A stretch of 64,000 bases of DNA from assembly GCA_950295325.1 (NCBI GenBank), contig OX485803.1, positions 30,752,001 through 30,816,000 on the forward strand. The letters are read 5' to 3'. The notes under the pieces are model-generated. The model was not told where the DNA came from, ran no database searches, and worked only from the letters and a program-made list of their open reading frames with translations. Each line of letters begins with the position of its first letter. Positions within the stretch are counted from its first letter, which is position 1. A program made the translations under genes and the position numbers. This DNA comes from Polytrichum commune (lineage: Eukaryota > Streptophyta > Polytrichopsida > Polytrichales > Polytrichaceae). Of the stretch, positions 13,213 through 24,804 are shown in pieces.

Positions 13213-13629
13213 GAGCGTCCCCACCAGACCGGGCATAGGGCATGCCAACGCCAAAAATGGGGCATCCCGGGTTCTTAGGTGGCGGTACCGGCATAAATTG
13301 AGCCCCACCAATGTCCGGTCCGGCATAATTTAGAACCGGCCCGGGTATAGTAAGGGCCTTCCCCCGCCATAAATGGTTCATATGGCGGCCCTCCTCCGGC
13401 CCGCCAAGAGATTACTTTAATATCATATACTCCGATATCCTACTTTATCCCATGTCAGATAATAGGTGTCGTTGTCTTATTGATTGCTTCCTAATTATAC
13501 CGGGGGTATGCCTAGGCTTTGGTGGGCTCTGACTCAAGATGAGCTGCCCCGCCCAAGATGGAGGGCTCCCCAAAGGTATAAAATATTATATACTCTATTT
13601 GGCGTGTACCCGGTCTGGTGGGGACGCTC
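13213..13629. mobile_element. GC-rich MITE (TIR GAGCGTCCCCACCAGACCGG), 3-bp duplication TGA
   Basis: The left end GAGCGTCCCCACCAGACCGG and the right end CCGGTCTGGTGGGGACGCTC are perfect inverted repeats. TGA flanks both ends (13210-13212, 13630-13632). A GAGC start and a 3-bp duplication resemble PIF/Harbinger MITEs. The interior has many GGCC, GCCGG and CGG motifs, unlike the AT-rich surroundings. No ORF. Confidence 0.85.
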
Positions 13630-14475
13630 TGAGGGAGTATAAGATTGTGTTTTGATGTTATTAGTTAAAAGCGTCATAAGTAATATCATCCAAAATTAGG
13701 TTAGATATCACATGCACTATTCCAATCAAAGTGTACATGCATGTAGAATGTGTTATAGAGAGATTTGATTTCATATAAGTTACCTAGTCTCAAAGACATA
13801 CTATGTATATCTAATAATGACTTTTTGTGCATTTGATGTCTATTTTCACTTCCTCTTTTCAATAGGTTCAGCTTAACATGGATTAAATCTCAGATACCGA
13901 ACAATATGTTATTTGAAAATTGTTGGGGGTCCGTAACAATACTCAACGTACAACTCTCGTTCTGTGGGTCCTCGTAATATAACAATGAGATGTTTGAAGA
14001 GTTGCGCATGGAGACTAAGATTGAACTCCCAACATCTCACTACTATATTATGAGGGCCCATGTCGATGAGTAATGTTATGTTCGTATGAATGGTTGTGTG
14101 TCATGTACAATAACACCATCGATCCCTTTAAGGATTAACACCCTCGGTCCTTCATGGGTATGGAGCTTGTGCAAGCAACTTTGCCTCCACTATTAATTAC
14201 ACGTTACAAATATACTCAACACTACATATGCAATTTAGTGTGACCCACGCTATTCATCATCGAGCCACACTAAATGTCTTGCAACCATTGGTTGGCGACT
14301 AGCGAGGGTGTCATGTGACGATTCGTGCTACATGACAAGTCATGAGGATCGCTCTAATAAACATGTCACACCCGATTTTAATGTCAAACTAATCAGGTGT
14401 TCGATCAAGAAGAGTGACCACATAACAAGACCCACACATTTTTACTTATCAAGAGGACTAAGGTAAGAGGACCTA

Positions 14476-15330
14476 ATGTGGTCACTCATCTTAAACGGAG
14501 ACCTATACTTTATTGGTGTGCAACATGAGGTATCCCTACTATGTGTAAACACACCCCAAAGCATCTCAAAGTGCAGTACGTTTCTGGGCGATGCATTACG
14601 TTTCTCCAACGCATCCGATTCGTCGGAATCCATCCTCGGGTCCTTACGTTTGGTAACAGAGGAGGGAACGTGCAGTACAAACGCCCGTTGCTCAACCACC
14701 ACCTCGCGCTGGTGCCCTTATTCCCCATAATGCACTCCCCCTCACGCGTTACACTCTCACTCAATTGCGACTCACCTCCATTAATGAACGTGGCGGAAGC
14801 ATTGAGGCACTCGGGTGCCCTGGGAACACGCCATCCCCTATACCGTAACGGTTTGGTCACGAGGTCCAATTAAGGTCATCGGGTGCACAAGAAGTAATCG
14901 CTCGTACTCACAAGTGGAAGCTCACGTGATCCCCCCACCCATGTCCCGGCTGACACGAGAGCCGGGAGCTAGGGGGCATATTTTAGTGACGCCCCGTCCC
15001 CAAATTTGAGGGGAATAGGGGCTTCTCATGTCAGCGGGCCACTCCACTGCATGAGCTTCGTGGTGGGCCGAGTAGTAAACCCTCACAACAACATTCCTTC
15101 GGCCTTCTATATAATCCCAAGCCGGTATTTAGTAGTTTCCGCCCTTTTCCGCCCTTTTTCCTTGTGGGCTTCAAGGATCTCAAATCCTCATTGGATCATG
15201 GCCGAGGATTTGACTCTTAATTTGGAATCAAGCCTCACTACGGTGATGCCTCCTTGGTACGGAGAGAAAAAGCGTAGCCACTTGCATATCGCATACCGTA
15301 TAGTTGCATGCAACCAATCGACGTAGGGTG
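14476..15330. other. GC-richer block of unknown origin
   Basis: Composition differs from both flanks: more CG dinucleotides and no long A/T runs. Short frames on both strands (14541-14873, 15006-15326 plus; 14510-14869 minus) resemble no family I know. GACGCCCCGTCCCC near 14990 and TATATAATCCCAAGCC near 15109 could be LTR-type promoter or terminator pieces, but no paired LTR was found. Confidence 0.35.
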
Positions 15331-15385
15331 TACTAAGTTCTCTCTTAATCACCACTAAATTGGGGGGGGGGGGAGCCAACAACTC

Positions 15386-15932
15386 CACGAAATATGATGT
15401 TTCGTGTCACCTACTATTTGCGTTTACGCGATTCTATGTACACTAAATAGGTAGATTAGTGTTGGAAACACTAACAGTCGACGAAGACGCTAAATGTAAA
15501 TTGTCTCTATAGTGTTAGAACACTAAATGTCAACTCTAACACTATTTGTACCAAGTAGTAACTTTAAATATTTACATGAGTGCATTTACTGTTAGATGAT
15601 ATTTTGTAAATCTTGGAATGAAGAATTGAAGGAAGAAGAATATGAGAACCTCGTAAAAGGTATAATTTGTTCAAACCCTATTCAAACACTAATTGTAATA
15701 TCAGTTGAAAATTAATGTTTTAGGTAACTATTGCATCTAACACTAATCTACCTATTTAGTGTAGTTTTTATTGTTATTGATGTGAGTCTTTACCAAGTAA
15801 AAGTTGGTGATGTTCGAGAATGTCCAAACAACCAATTTAACGTTGGTTGGTGAAGTATGAGGTATACGGTAAATATAGATATAGTGTTGCATGATTCCAA
15901 ATGGTGAGTGACACTAAGTATCGTGGTTAGTG
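15386..15932. mobile_element. diverged copy of the CACCATTTATGG MITE, longer
   Basis: The left CACGAAATATGATGTTTCGT GTCAC and the right GTGACACTAAGTATCGTGGTTAGTG ends are inverted, with TA to the right. The interior has short palindromes of AGTGTTAGAACACTAAAT type. Boundaries are approximate. Confidence 0.5.
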
Positions 15933-15947
15933 TAGGTATGGATGGAG

Positions 15948-16143
15948 TGGTTGAGTTTGAGAAATTACCGGTTGGAATGCAAGGCTTCGGGGGAATTACC
16001 GATCGTTTTTTTAGAGGATTTTAGAAAATGTACCTTGAATATTATGTAAAGGAAAACACCGAAAGATGTCAACGTGGAAGTAGTTGGACTTGGGGAACAC
16101 GAGGATCTCGACCGATTGTGTCCCAAAATCTCCCGGGACATGG
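15948..16143 (-). mobile_element. degraded hAT-type MITE copy
   Basis: The interior GTTGAGTTTGAGAAATTACC and ACACGAGGATCTCGACCGAT match the family. The left terminus is missing and the right is ATCTCCCGGGACATG. Further pieces lie at 16275-16400 (GTGTCCAGGGAGATGTTGAC) and 16640-16680 (CAACCGGTTCATCTGTAACT). Confidence 0.55.
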
Positions 16144-17293
16144 CTCTTAATTGAGGGGAGTGTGAGCTTCATTGTGATTAGTAGTAGTACCTTGTAAGTA
16201 ATGAAGCTCCAATACTGTTAGAGAGTATTCTTTGGCGCTTGGCTTTTTAGACTTTCTGTCTCAAAAACAGAAGGTGTCCAGGGAGATGTTGACATCTTTT
16301 GGCGGTTATTTATAGTAAATTGAAGAGTATTCTGAAGGTGGATCAGTAATTTTTCTGAAGTCTTTGAATTTGACCCGGTTAGGTTAGTTTTTGTCTAGGT
16401 CGCTTGTCCACTGGATTCTAGTGAAAATGTAGATTCGCTGGAATCTTAAGGGCGAGCGGTCTAAATGGAAACTAATTTTTATTTCTCTTGCCCTGATCAC
16501 ATTAAACTTTCCATCCGGTTCCAACCGTGAAATTGTTGGTTATTATGTTGAGAAACAGAAGTTGGCCCATCACTTTTCACACTATTATAGCCAGAGATGT
16601 TGACGGATGGTGTAAGAAGTGGTTGGTGTGATCAGCCCCTCAAACTCAACCGGTTCATCTGTAACTAGCTGCCGGTTAGTGCTAAAATATATATATATAT
16701 ATATTAAAATAAAATAAACTACCGTAGAGCCTTTGCTTCATGCTTCAATTTTTAATAAATAACATTGATTGGAATCTTTTTGTGACATGGCAGTCTTAAT
16801 TGTTTGAAATCCACTTGAATGCCATGTGGAATTTGTAGTTCTGCATCCAAAAAGATAAACCGTGAAGCATCTTAGGGTACATGTGCATCCATCTTCGTGT
16901 CAATGCCATCTACTTCTTTAAAGATAACCGTAGATAGACTCGGCGAATTGGGGGACTATAATGTGGATTTTCCCATTTTGAGTATGTTGGAGAGCTTCTT
17001 TGAGTTCACGCGTTGACATGATTAATCTTTGTATAGTTTAGAACCTTCTTAATTCTTTATGACTTATATGCACAAAACTTATCTAGGCACTTTTTGCTCC
17101 TCAACTAAAACCAAACTCAGGAATGGAGCGCAAAAGTTCCTCAAGGTTTATAACATTGGCCTTTAGAAAACTAAGCAAATGGAGTTTTCATCCCAATTTC
17201 TTAAGTCACTAACATTGTGTTATGAAAATAGATCATATGAGAGATTTCTTCCAAGAGTGGAGTTATAGTCCCCTCTTTTGATGACTCTTATGA

Positions 17294-17853
17294 CAAGGCA
17301 CGGGGAGAACCAATCGTTAGTTACAGATGAACCATTCGAGTTTCAAGACGTTAGGAAAATTACCAATCATTTTAGAGAATGTTTTAGAATGTACCTCAAA
17401 ATAATGAAGAAAAATCAGAATGTAAACAATTAATCAAGAAGCCAATGTAGCCAACATGTAACATGTAACCAATTGGGTATTTATTTTTATCTCGGGCCAA
17501 AGGGCCAACAAGCCAATGCCAAATGCATTAAAAACCAAGGAAGACGCGACCACTTCGAGGGGAGCAGAGCCCTTCGGACACGCCACACCACAATGTAAAA
17601 AGTAACAAGGAATCAAGAACCAGAACCCCACCAAAGACAACCCGTGAAACTGCCACCCAAGGACCACCCCCACCCAACCAGCCAAGGACAACCCCCAAAC
17701 CATCAAGCGAACTACATAAAACCTACAGAACTACCCTACGTTTTGTCTTTTCCATTTCCAAATGACAACTAAATCGTTCCTTCTAGTGACCGGTTGGGAC
17801 TTGGAAACACTAGGATCTCAATCAATCATGCCCCAAAATCTCGCCAGAGATTG
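17294..17853 (-). mobile_element. hAT-type MITE with a ~330-bp internal insertion
   Basis: The left part (17294-17420) has CACGGGGAGAACC and ACCAATCATTTTAGAG. The right part (17770-17853) has GGACTTGGAAACACTAGGAT and CCCCAAAATCTCGCCAGAG. Between them are about 330 bases that are C/A-rich on the plus strand and absent from other copies. Boundaries are approximate. Confidence 0.5.
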
Positions 17854-18443
17854 CTTCAAAGTTACCTCTAGTGTGTGCTAATGTGTGAGTTCCAAATCAT
17901 AAAGCACGGCTTGCCACTTGAAGGTTGCAATTGGTGTGCTTATATTTGAGAATAAGGTTTGGAGACTTGCAAGGCATTCCCAAAAGTCAACACAAAAGAA
18001 CCGAAAAGTGCACCCTCAGGGGGCCCATAATTGGTCATCCAGGTTGAAAGAAGAACTTGAAGGAGCTTTAAGCGATTTGCTAGTATTTTAGTACTACCTA
18101 ATATTATCAAAGGATGGGAGAAGATAGCATGATATCTCAAACATGCTGACATCGTTGAATATACATATAGTGTTCATGCATGGTTAACACATGATGAACT
18201 ATGTAGAGTAGAGTAGAGACGCCCATAGCCAATCACTTTAGAGATTTTGTGCCAAATGTGGAGAAGTGTAAGGGGGTGCAAGAAGATAGAGACAAGGAGG
18301 ATTGCAAGAAAAATCGGAATTTTATTCCTTAGATTGAAATTACTATGAATTTTTGAAGTCAAAAGTTTGCATGAATTCCTCCTCGCTTTAGCACTCAAAA
18401 CATGGACATATGGGTGGTTGAAATAAGGTTCCACGTTTCACGG

Positions 18444-18595
18444 TTTCTAAGGCCAGTTTCGATGTCGGTCGCTCGCTCGCTCACTCGCCCACCATATTTC
18501 AGTGGAAATGTAGATTCCACATGGTGGCATCTGCAATTCCACTATAATTTGGTCGGCAAAGCGGGTTACATGGAAACTAACCCTAACTCTCCAAC
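18444..18595. repeat. copy of the GTTTCCATG / GGAAATGTAGATTCCAC repeat
   Basis: It contains CCAGTTTCGATGTCGGTCGC, CCCACCATATTTCAGTGG, AAATGTAGATTCCACATGG and TACATGGAAACTAACCC, parallel to 38841-38927 but longer. A GCTCGCTCGCTC microsatellite lies at 18470. Confidence 0.45.
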
Positions 18596-19271
18596 TTTGG
18601 TTATGATATCACTACAGAATTGATAGTGCCATGACACATGTCCCCGGTTTCAAGTGCCGAAGTGAGGAGGAATTCGTCTCAAGATGAGCGGTTATGGCAA
18701 ACTCTTGACATTGGTTTTGGCTTCAAAAACTCATAGTAATTTCAATTTAAGAAACAAAATTACAAAAAAAATACATTCCTCCTTATTTTTGTCTTCCTAC
18801 ACGGGAAAAAATTGCACTACCTTATACTTATCCACATTTGGCACACAAAATCTTTTAAGTGACCGGTTATGAGCACTTTGCTCTAGTGAGCATGCAACCC
18901 ACATGAAAACTAACTCTTAAAAACCATGAAGCGTGAAACCTTACTTTAACCACACGCAAAAACGAATTACCAAAATTAATCCAGCGTGATCGAGATTATG
19001 GCACCCTATAGATTCCCGACGGGGGTTAAAATAGGTGGTTCGACTCTAGAAGGACGCATTCTAAATCACACAGTGACTTGATCACCGACACTGTGACTGT
19101 GTGGTACGTGACAACTTAAAAGTTAAACATTCTCGATCACTTGAATCATAAACACTCGACAAGTTCCTTCTTGTAAGTTATTACTGCAGTTGACTTCCCA
19201 CTTTACTGAAGACACACGGAAAGGATCTTCGCATGAGGAATCGATAAGATAACTTCTTGACATGCACCCTA

Positions 19272-19293
19272 GCTAGCTATATATATAGCTAGC
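19272..19293. repeat. 22-bp perfect palindrome GCTAGCTATATATATAGCTAGC type
   Basis: GCTAGCTATAT at 19272 is followed directly by its inverted copy through 19293. No repeat-family context was seen. Confidence 0.7.
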
Positions 19294-19655
19294 CTGCCAC
19301 AAGATGAAAGAAGTTAAGAAGTTGATCATCTTTGATGATCCTTTTGGTGAACTTGCCATCACTTTCTCAATGTCAACCCCGTGTCATCATTTTTAAATCC
19401 GATTCTACATTCCCGCTTTGACTATTACGTATTTATATTTATATATACACATCCACCAATCGGAATCATCACTCCTAGCTCGGAGGCTCAAGTCGGTCAC
19501 TCTCAAGCCAAGGCCCACAAAACCCTTTTTTCCTTCATTAAGTTTGGACTTCGACGGCCGTGGTATCTTTAGAAAGCCTTCTCTAGCTTCCACTATATAA
19601 ATAAGGACCCTCGACTTGTCCGGTTCATTAAGCCGCTCCATTGAGCGAGGGGAAT

Positions 19656-20543
19656 TATTGTATACAAGCGTACTTCTCATCCATCCAATGTCTAAACTTC
19701 ACTCCTTAAGTTATATAGGTTTGTTGGTGTTTCATCTCAATTGATCTCGAGTAGACTACTCCAGGGTCTTTATAATCAACTTTTGTGTCAAGTAAAGTAG
19801 TAATAGGACCCTCTAAGTTGCATGTTATTTCAGGGTTTTTATGTTGGATAAATGGAGATTATTTTGTAAAGTCATGAAATCGTTATTGTAACTTCAAGTG
19901 ACCTCTAAGTGAATGTTAAAGACCTCATATTATTTTAATGAGGTTAAATTAGGATGATTCAACAACAATTTTGTGGGGTACATGTTTTTAACCCCCCCCC
20001 CTTGGTAGGTGACGGAAAACAAAAACATGATCTTATCCCGAGTTCTCTTTCAACACATGGTATTACGATTTACAAAAACAGTGTTGTTTTGAGTCCAAAT
20101 TGATACATTATTATACCCATCTATGCTAACATGTTACTGAGTCACACTAAGGATGCAAATTACTATGTTGACCTACAATTCTAGGATACTGAAACGAAAT
20201 CAATCTCACCTACTAACATGTGTAAACACGTGGACTTGTGTGACTGCTTTTGTTATGTAGATATATTAGGGTAACCAAAATTAGCAACGGTAATCTTCTT
20301 TCTTAATTTATGCAAATACAATATTTCATATGTATATATTGTAATTTTTTGATAGATAATGAGAACTCGTTGTCTTAGAAAATTACGCTTCTTGTCACCC
20401 ACATAGAACAACTTGGACTCTTCTTTTTCGACAACAATCTAATATCATCTAGTTGAAACTAAAAATACACAATAAGTATGAGAATGTTGAAATCGTTTAG
20501 AGGTTAAACATGGATAGATGAGAGGTATGCTCGTATGCAACCA
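19656..20543. mobile_element. ~0.9 kb TIR element (TIR TATACRAGCGTACTTCTCAT)
   Basis: The left TTGTATACAAGCGTACTTCT.. CATCCATCC is mirrored by GGATAGATGAGAGGTATGCT CGTATGCAA on the right. Poly-C at 19991-19999. No transposase frame is readable. Confidence 0.6.
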
Positions 20544-22439
20544 TTCCATCTCGCTCAATTCCGAATCTTTGGGTGAAGCTTCCATGAAGTGTACGCACTC
20601 CTAGTCCTACTTAAATCTTGGAGGCATTGAAGAAGAGGAAGCAAGGCAACTTCGTGAGGACATGGTCAAGAGGGGAATTGTACTTGGTTGAACTAGGCAC
20701 AATATCCCATGATCCCCCTTTCATAATTACTTACAATAGTTATATGACATATTATATATTAAACATACTATGTGAGCACCAAGCTTGCCAATGTATGGCC
20801 ACATACCACATGTGACATGTGATGTGTGTCTCCTCCGTTCCGATCGAGGCACAAGATGCGGACGCCCATGCTCATACCATCCTTGGCTTGGCTATGGCCG
20901 GGAAATTCTAGATTATTGGGTGTTGAGCTAGGTAGGATTTGTTATAGCATAGCATAGCATCGCATCCCCGTGTCTAATCACCACCATACAAGCCCTAAAC
21001 AAGTTCTATTGAATAGACCCCACATTGTTGCACGGCGGTAGTGAGATGGGGAACCTCGCTAATATAGTATTAAACTAGTGTAAGACTAGTGCTCACTTGC
21101 AAGCTACGTACTTAGCTTACATCTTAAGGCTCAAGAGGCCCAAAAGTAGTTGTAGAGATTTGTATATCGGTCTTGGTGCTTTAACACATGTGTACTAGAC
21201 TTATATCATGGCTAGGGAGAATGACGGCATGGTTAGGGTCTATACACATGATTTTCCTAAAACAAATTCAAGAGTTCAAAGATGGGTGTATAAAGGTGCA
21301 TGGAAAAATCCGCGTATTAGGCCCTCTACGTGGTCCATACCCCATGTGTTCATCGTCACACCTTCATAATGATTGCAATGTACATGGGTTTGTACAATGG
21401 TTGTCATGTGCCTACCTTTGGGCAATTATGTGACGTCACATCATGTCCACACTCTAGCTCCATTCGTTAGAAATTCATTGGACTCACTTATTGGGAGTTG
21501 TTTGGAGTTTCTCAAGTTGAATGGGGCAAATTCGCTCAAATCATGCACAATGTGGAGTCATAATCTAGGCAACACTCTACACAAGGGAGAGATTGCAATC
21601 GTCCTATTCGATTTTGAACTTTTGCAAGGATGTGATTGAAGGCATGATTTGTATTTGTATTTTTTATAATATCAACATTTTGAGTGAGGATGTTGCATTG
21701 AGGTTCAAGCTTGCCACAATACATTACGGGCTTAGGGTTGTTGCAACTCCACGGGAGTGTAGGAGTGTTGTTATTCCTTGGAGGATTAGGTTTTGAGCGT
21801 GTTCATTGTTTTTGGTGTGTTCTTACATTCTTGTCATGCATTTTTGGTGACTAGGTGCACAACGACCAAGGTTGCCAAGTGATTCCACTAGGTATGGGTG
21901 CAAATCAAAACAAATAGAGTGGTGGAAATTATTTGGGATGTGATGAGTAAATCTGTGTGGATGACGAAATCAATGTGTGGCTGGGAGCCATGTTTCCAAT
22001 TGTGATGAATATGCTTCCTATTTACATGTTCGTACAATATTGAAAATGAACATGGCTTGTATCAAGTGAGGATGGTATTCCTCTATAATTGAATTTATTG
22101 TGCCATAGACTATATTGATTCCAACAACACAACGTGCATTGAAAATGATCACATTCAATGAACTATTGCATCTAGAAGGTGGCACTCCACAAGATTTTTA
22201 TAGAGCTCGATCACAATGATGTAAGTTTCAAAACATGTTCTAGTCAATCCGAATCTTTCAAGGCATGTCATCTTAGTAGAAAAAGGCTTAGGAGATGGTG
22301 TAGACATGGAAGTTGGAACCTTCCTAATGATTGTCTTCTTGCTTATTGGGAGGATCCCTCTAGGCCCCCTCTAGGACACATTGATGTTAAAGTCACTTCT
22401 ATGTCCTCTCCAAGTTGGTTGTTTAATGAATGTTAGTTA
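20544..22439. other. intergenic DNA
   Basis: A short CATAG repeat near 20945. A frame at 22179-22436 (85 codons) has no recognised domain. Nothing else supported. Confidence 0.35.
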
Positions 22440-23194
22440 GAAGATGCCATAGACACATTAGTCCTAGACATGAGTGATTAAGAGAGCCTAGAGGAAAGGC
22501 GCTATGGAGAGTAACCTTGCTCCAACACACAACCCAACACCAGGAAACTACCATGAGCATGATTGAAGATGCAACATGCATCGCAACAACATAACAACTC
22601 ATAAAACTTGAAACACACAAACAATTAAGCAAATCGCCAACAACTACAGTAAACCATCAAACAAGATTGAGAGAAGAAACTCAACACATAAGAAGAAAAG
22701 ACAATCCAAATTGCCATGATACTGGATTGAACACAAAATGAAAATCTACACAACAACATGCCAAGGAGATAAGGAACCAAGTTGTGGCCCAAAGAAGCTT
22801 GCATCAAAACTCCACCTACAACAAGATGATACATTGGAGAGGAGATCCAAACAACATACAAGATGCCGAAATGAGAAGGCATAAAGCACCAATACGATTG
22901 CGTTTTTCACAACATGTTTTACTTCAATAGTGCTATCAACACTAAACATCAATACCAAACAATATTTCATCCTAACTCTCACCAAGAGATCCACCAACAA
23001 GCACCAATCCATGTAAAGACAAATCCCCGCACTCGTGAGCAAACCCAACCAAGTCTTAGTGCTTCTTCCCTAACCTCCTATCAATACCATCAATTTGCTC
23101 ACAAGTACTCATCCGCAAATAGGTAGACCCTCACTAATGTGAGCAAACCCAGCTGTCCCCTCATTACATCTCCCATAACCCCAATCGATACCAC
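22440..23194 (+). other. C/A-rich stretch left of the hAT insertion, possible 5' end of the LINE
   Basis: The compositional bias matches 24805-27900, and the hAT element splits the two parts. A frame at 22914-23126 reads through a polar Gln/His/Ser-rich stretch that could be an ORF1 remnant. I recognise no domain. The assignment rests on composition and position. Confidence 0.3.
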
Positions 23195-24796
23195 CAGTGT
23201 TCAAGATTGAAGCCCTCATATGAGTTTCATTTTGAAGGGCTCTAAAATTTGAGCCCTTCGGTTGAAGGGCTAGTTCAAATTCAAGACGTCAATTCAGTAA
23301 TATAGAAATAAAATATAAAAAACTCATATTAAACTTATGCATGATTTATATGGTGCATGCTTCCAATACAATGTGAAGAATTAAGAATCAACCATCTAAC
23401 TCCACCTCTTCTAGTGATAGTGCCCTACGCTTGTTGGTTCTTGTGCCAATTTTCCAAGATTCAAAAATACTATCCCAATCCATGAATTCAACTCCTAACC
23501 CATTTAGACTAACCCTCATTAAAGCATCTAGTGTGTCAAGGTTGAGTGTAGTTCTCCTTTCACTCTTAACCCAATTTTGCTTTGAAAAACCACGCTCACA
23601 AACAACAGTGCTAGTTGGGATCACAAGTATGGCTTGCCATAGCGACATCATAGTTGGCCAATTAATCATGAACTCCCGGTCATTGCCACAAAAAACCCAA
23701 GCTTCTTGCATACTTCGGCGTTCACAAACGGAACATAACATCTCCACGAATTCTAGCAATTCCGCATTGCATTGATTAACAAGGTCATCGCTCCAACGGA
23801 AATGTGTCACCAACCGGTTCAACCATTGTTCCGTTAATGTCCCTCTGTCCAATTCATCTACGGGATAGTGCTTCGGGCTAAAAAGCCGGGCCGCATTGAA
23901 AATGGACAAGTCAGGAAATCGATCATTGAGTGAATCGATGATTTTCTGCACATGCTGCCTCCCCAACATGATGCATGCCTCCAATGAGCCTCCTACGTCA
24001 CACTCGGGCATGGAATCATAATGCAAGATATGCATTTTTTCACACCCAAAACTATCAACATACAATATTTGCCCATTGGGTACCACCTCGCGGAGAAACT
24101 TTCCTAGGTGTTTGGTTGTCAGGCCAAAACTTACACCCAGATAGTGTCTACGAAACAAGCTTATTGTTACATCAATCGTAGAAGCTATGCTAGTGATATC
24201 TACAAGATCAAACTGAAACTTGCGATTGACCTTATTCAACTCTGATAATATATCAGCTAGCATGTGAATGAAAAATTGGAACTGAAGAGAAGTTAGATCC
24301 TTGTACCATGTGGGTTCTTCAACCTCCCAAATTTCTAAAATTACAGGCATACAAAATACCAATCTCTCCATGACCAAGCCACAGGATAACCATCTCACCG
24401 AATGGATCTGTAAAGTTGCACGGGATTTCAAATCAGCACTGATTTCACATTGATTGAATCACATCACACTACAACACTGACTCAATGCTTACCAAAGAAA
24501 GGGTTGGATTCCAATCTTTTGCAAGACCTAAAAAGTTGAATTCCAAGTCAGATCGATGTTGAATGAATCATTTGCTAGGTGTTGAGGTTGTCACTGTAGT
24601 GACCTCCTCGTTGCTGTAACGACCTCCTCGTCACTGTAGCGCTACAGTGTTGACGGGTGTAAAAAATTTGAAGACGTCAAGTGAAGTTTTCATTTTGAGT
24701 TTGGGGTTGCATTTTGAAGGGTTGTTTTGAGAGAGGTATATTTTGAAGGGCCAAATCGCGTTTGAAGGGCATTGAAGACTTCAATCTTGAACACTG
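23195..24796 (-). mobile_element. hAT transposon, 1.6 kb, with perfect 8-bp target duplication GATACCAC
   Basis: The left end CAGTGTTCAAGATTGAAG at 23195 is mirrored by CTTCAATCTTGAACACTG ending at 24796. GATACCAC occurs directly on both sides (23187-23194 and 24797-24804). Subterminal GAAGGGC motifs repeat at both ends, as is common in hAT elements. It sits in the C/A-rich LINE-like stretch, so it arrived later. The intact open frame and TSD suggest a fairly recent insertion. Confidence 0.92.
23388..24449 (-). pseudogene. hAT transposase, C-terminal part (about 350 aa), internally truncated
   Basis: One open frame on the minus strand reads from SADLKSRATLQIHSVRWLSC to SLEEVELDG. The RWLS motif and the C-terminal stretch WQAILVIPTSTVVCERGFSK..VKSERRTTLNLDTLDALMRVSL match the hAT dimerization (hATC) region of the ZNF862/KIAA1586-like hAT group. 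The N-terminal BED zinc finger and the first catalytic region are absent: a TGA stops the frame just upstream, and only about 350 bp separate it from the TIR. The readable frame begins with a non-ATG codon, so I treat it as a remnant. hAT transposases cut and paste DNA with 8-bp target duplications, which this element shows. Confidence 0.85.
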
Positions 24797-24804
24797 GATA
24801 CCAC

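Noticed and set aside
14510-14873. Overlapping 110-119 codon frames on both strands
   Set aside because: Both are open because the block is poor in stops. No motif, splice context or homology could be recognised.
23431-23775. Plus-strand frame of 114 codons in the hAT element
   Set aside because: It is antisense to the recognisable hAT dimerization region and has no similarity of its own.
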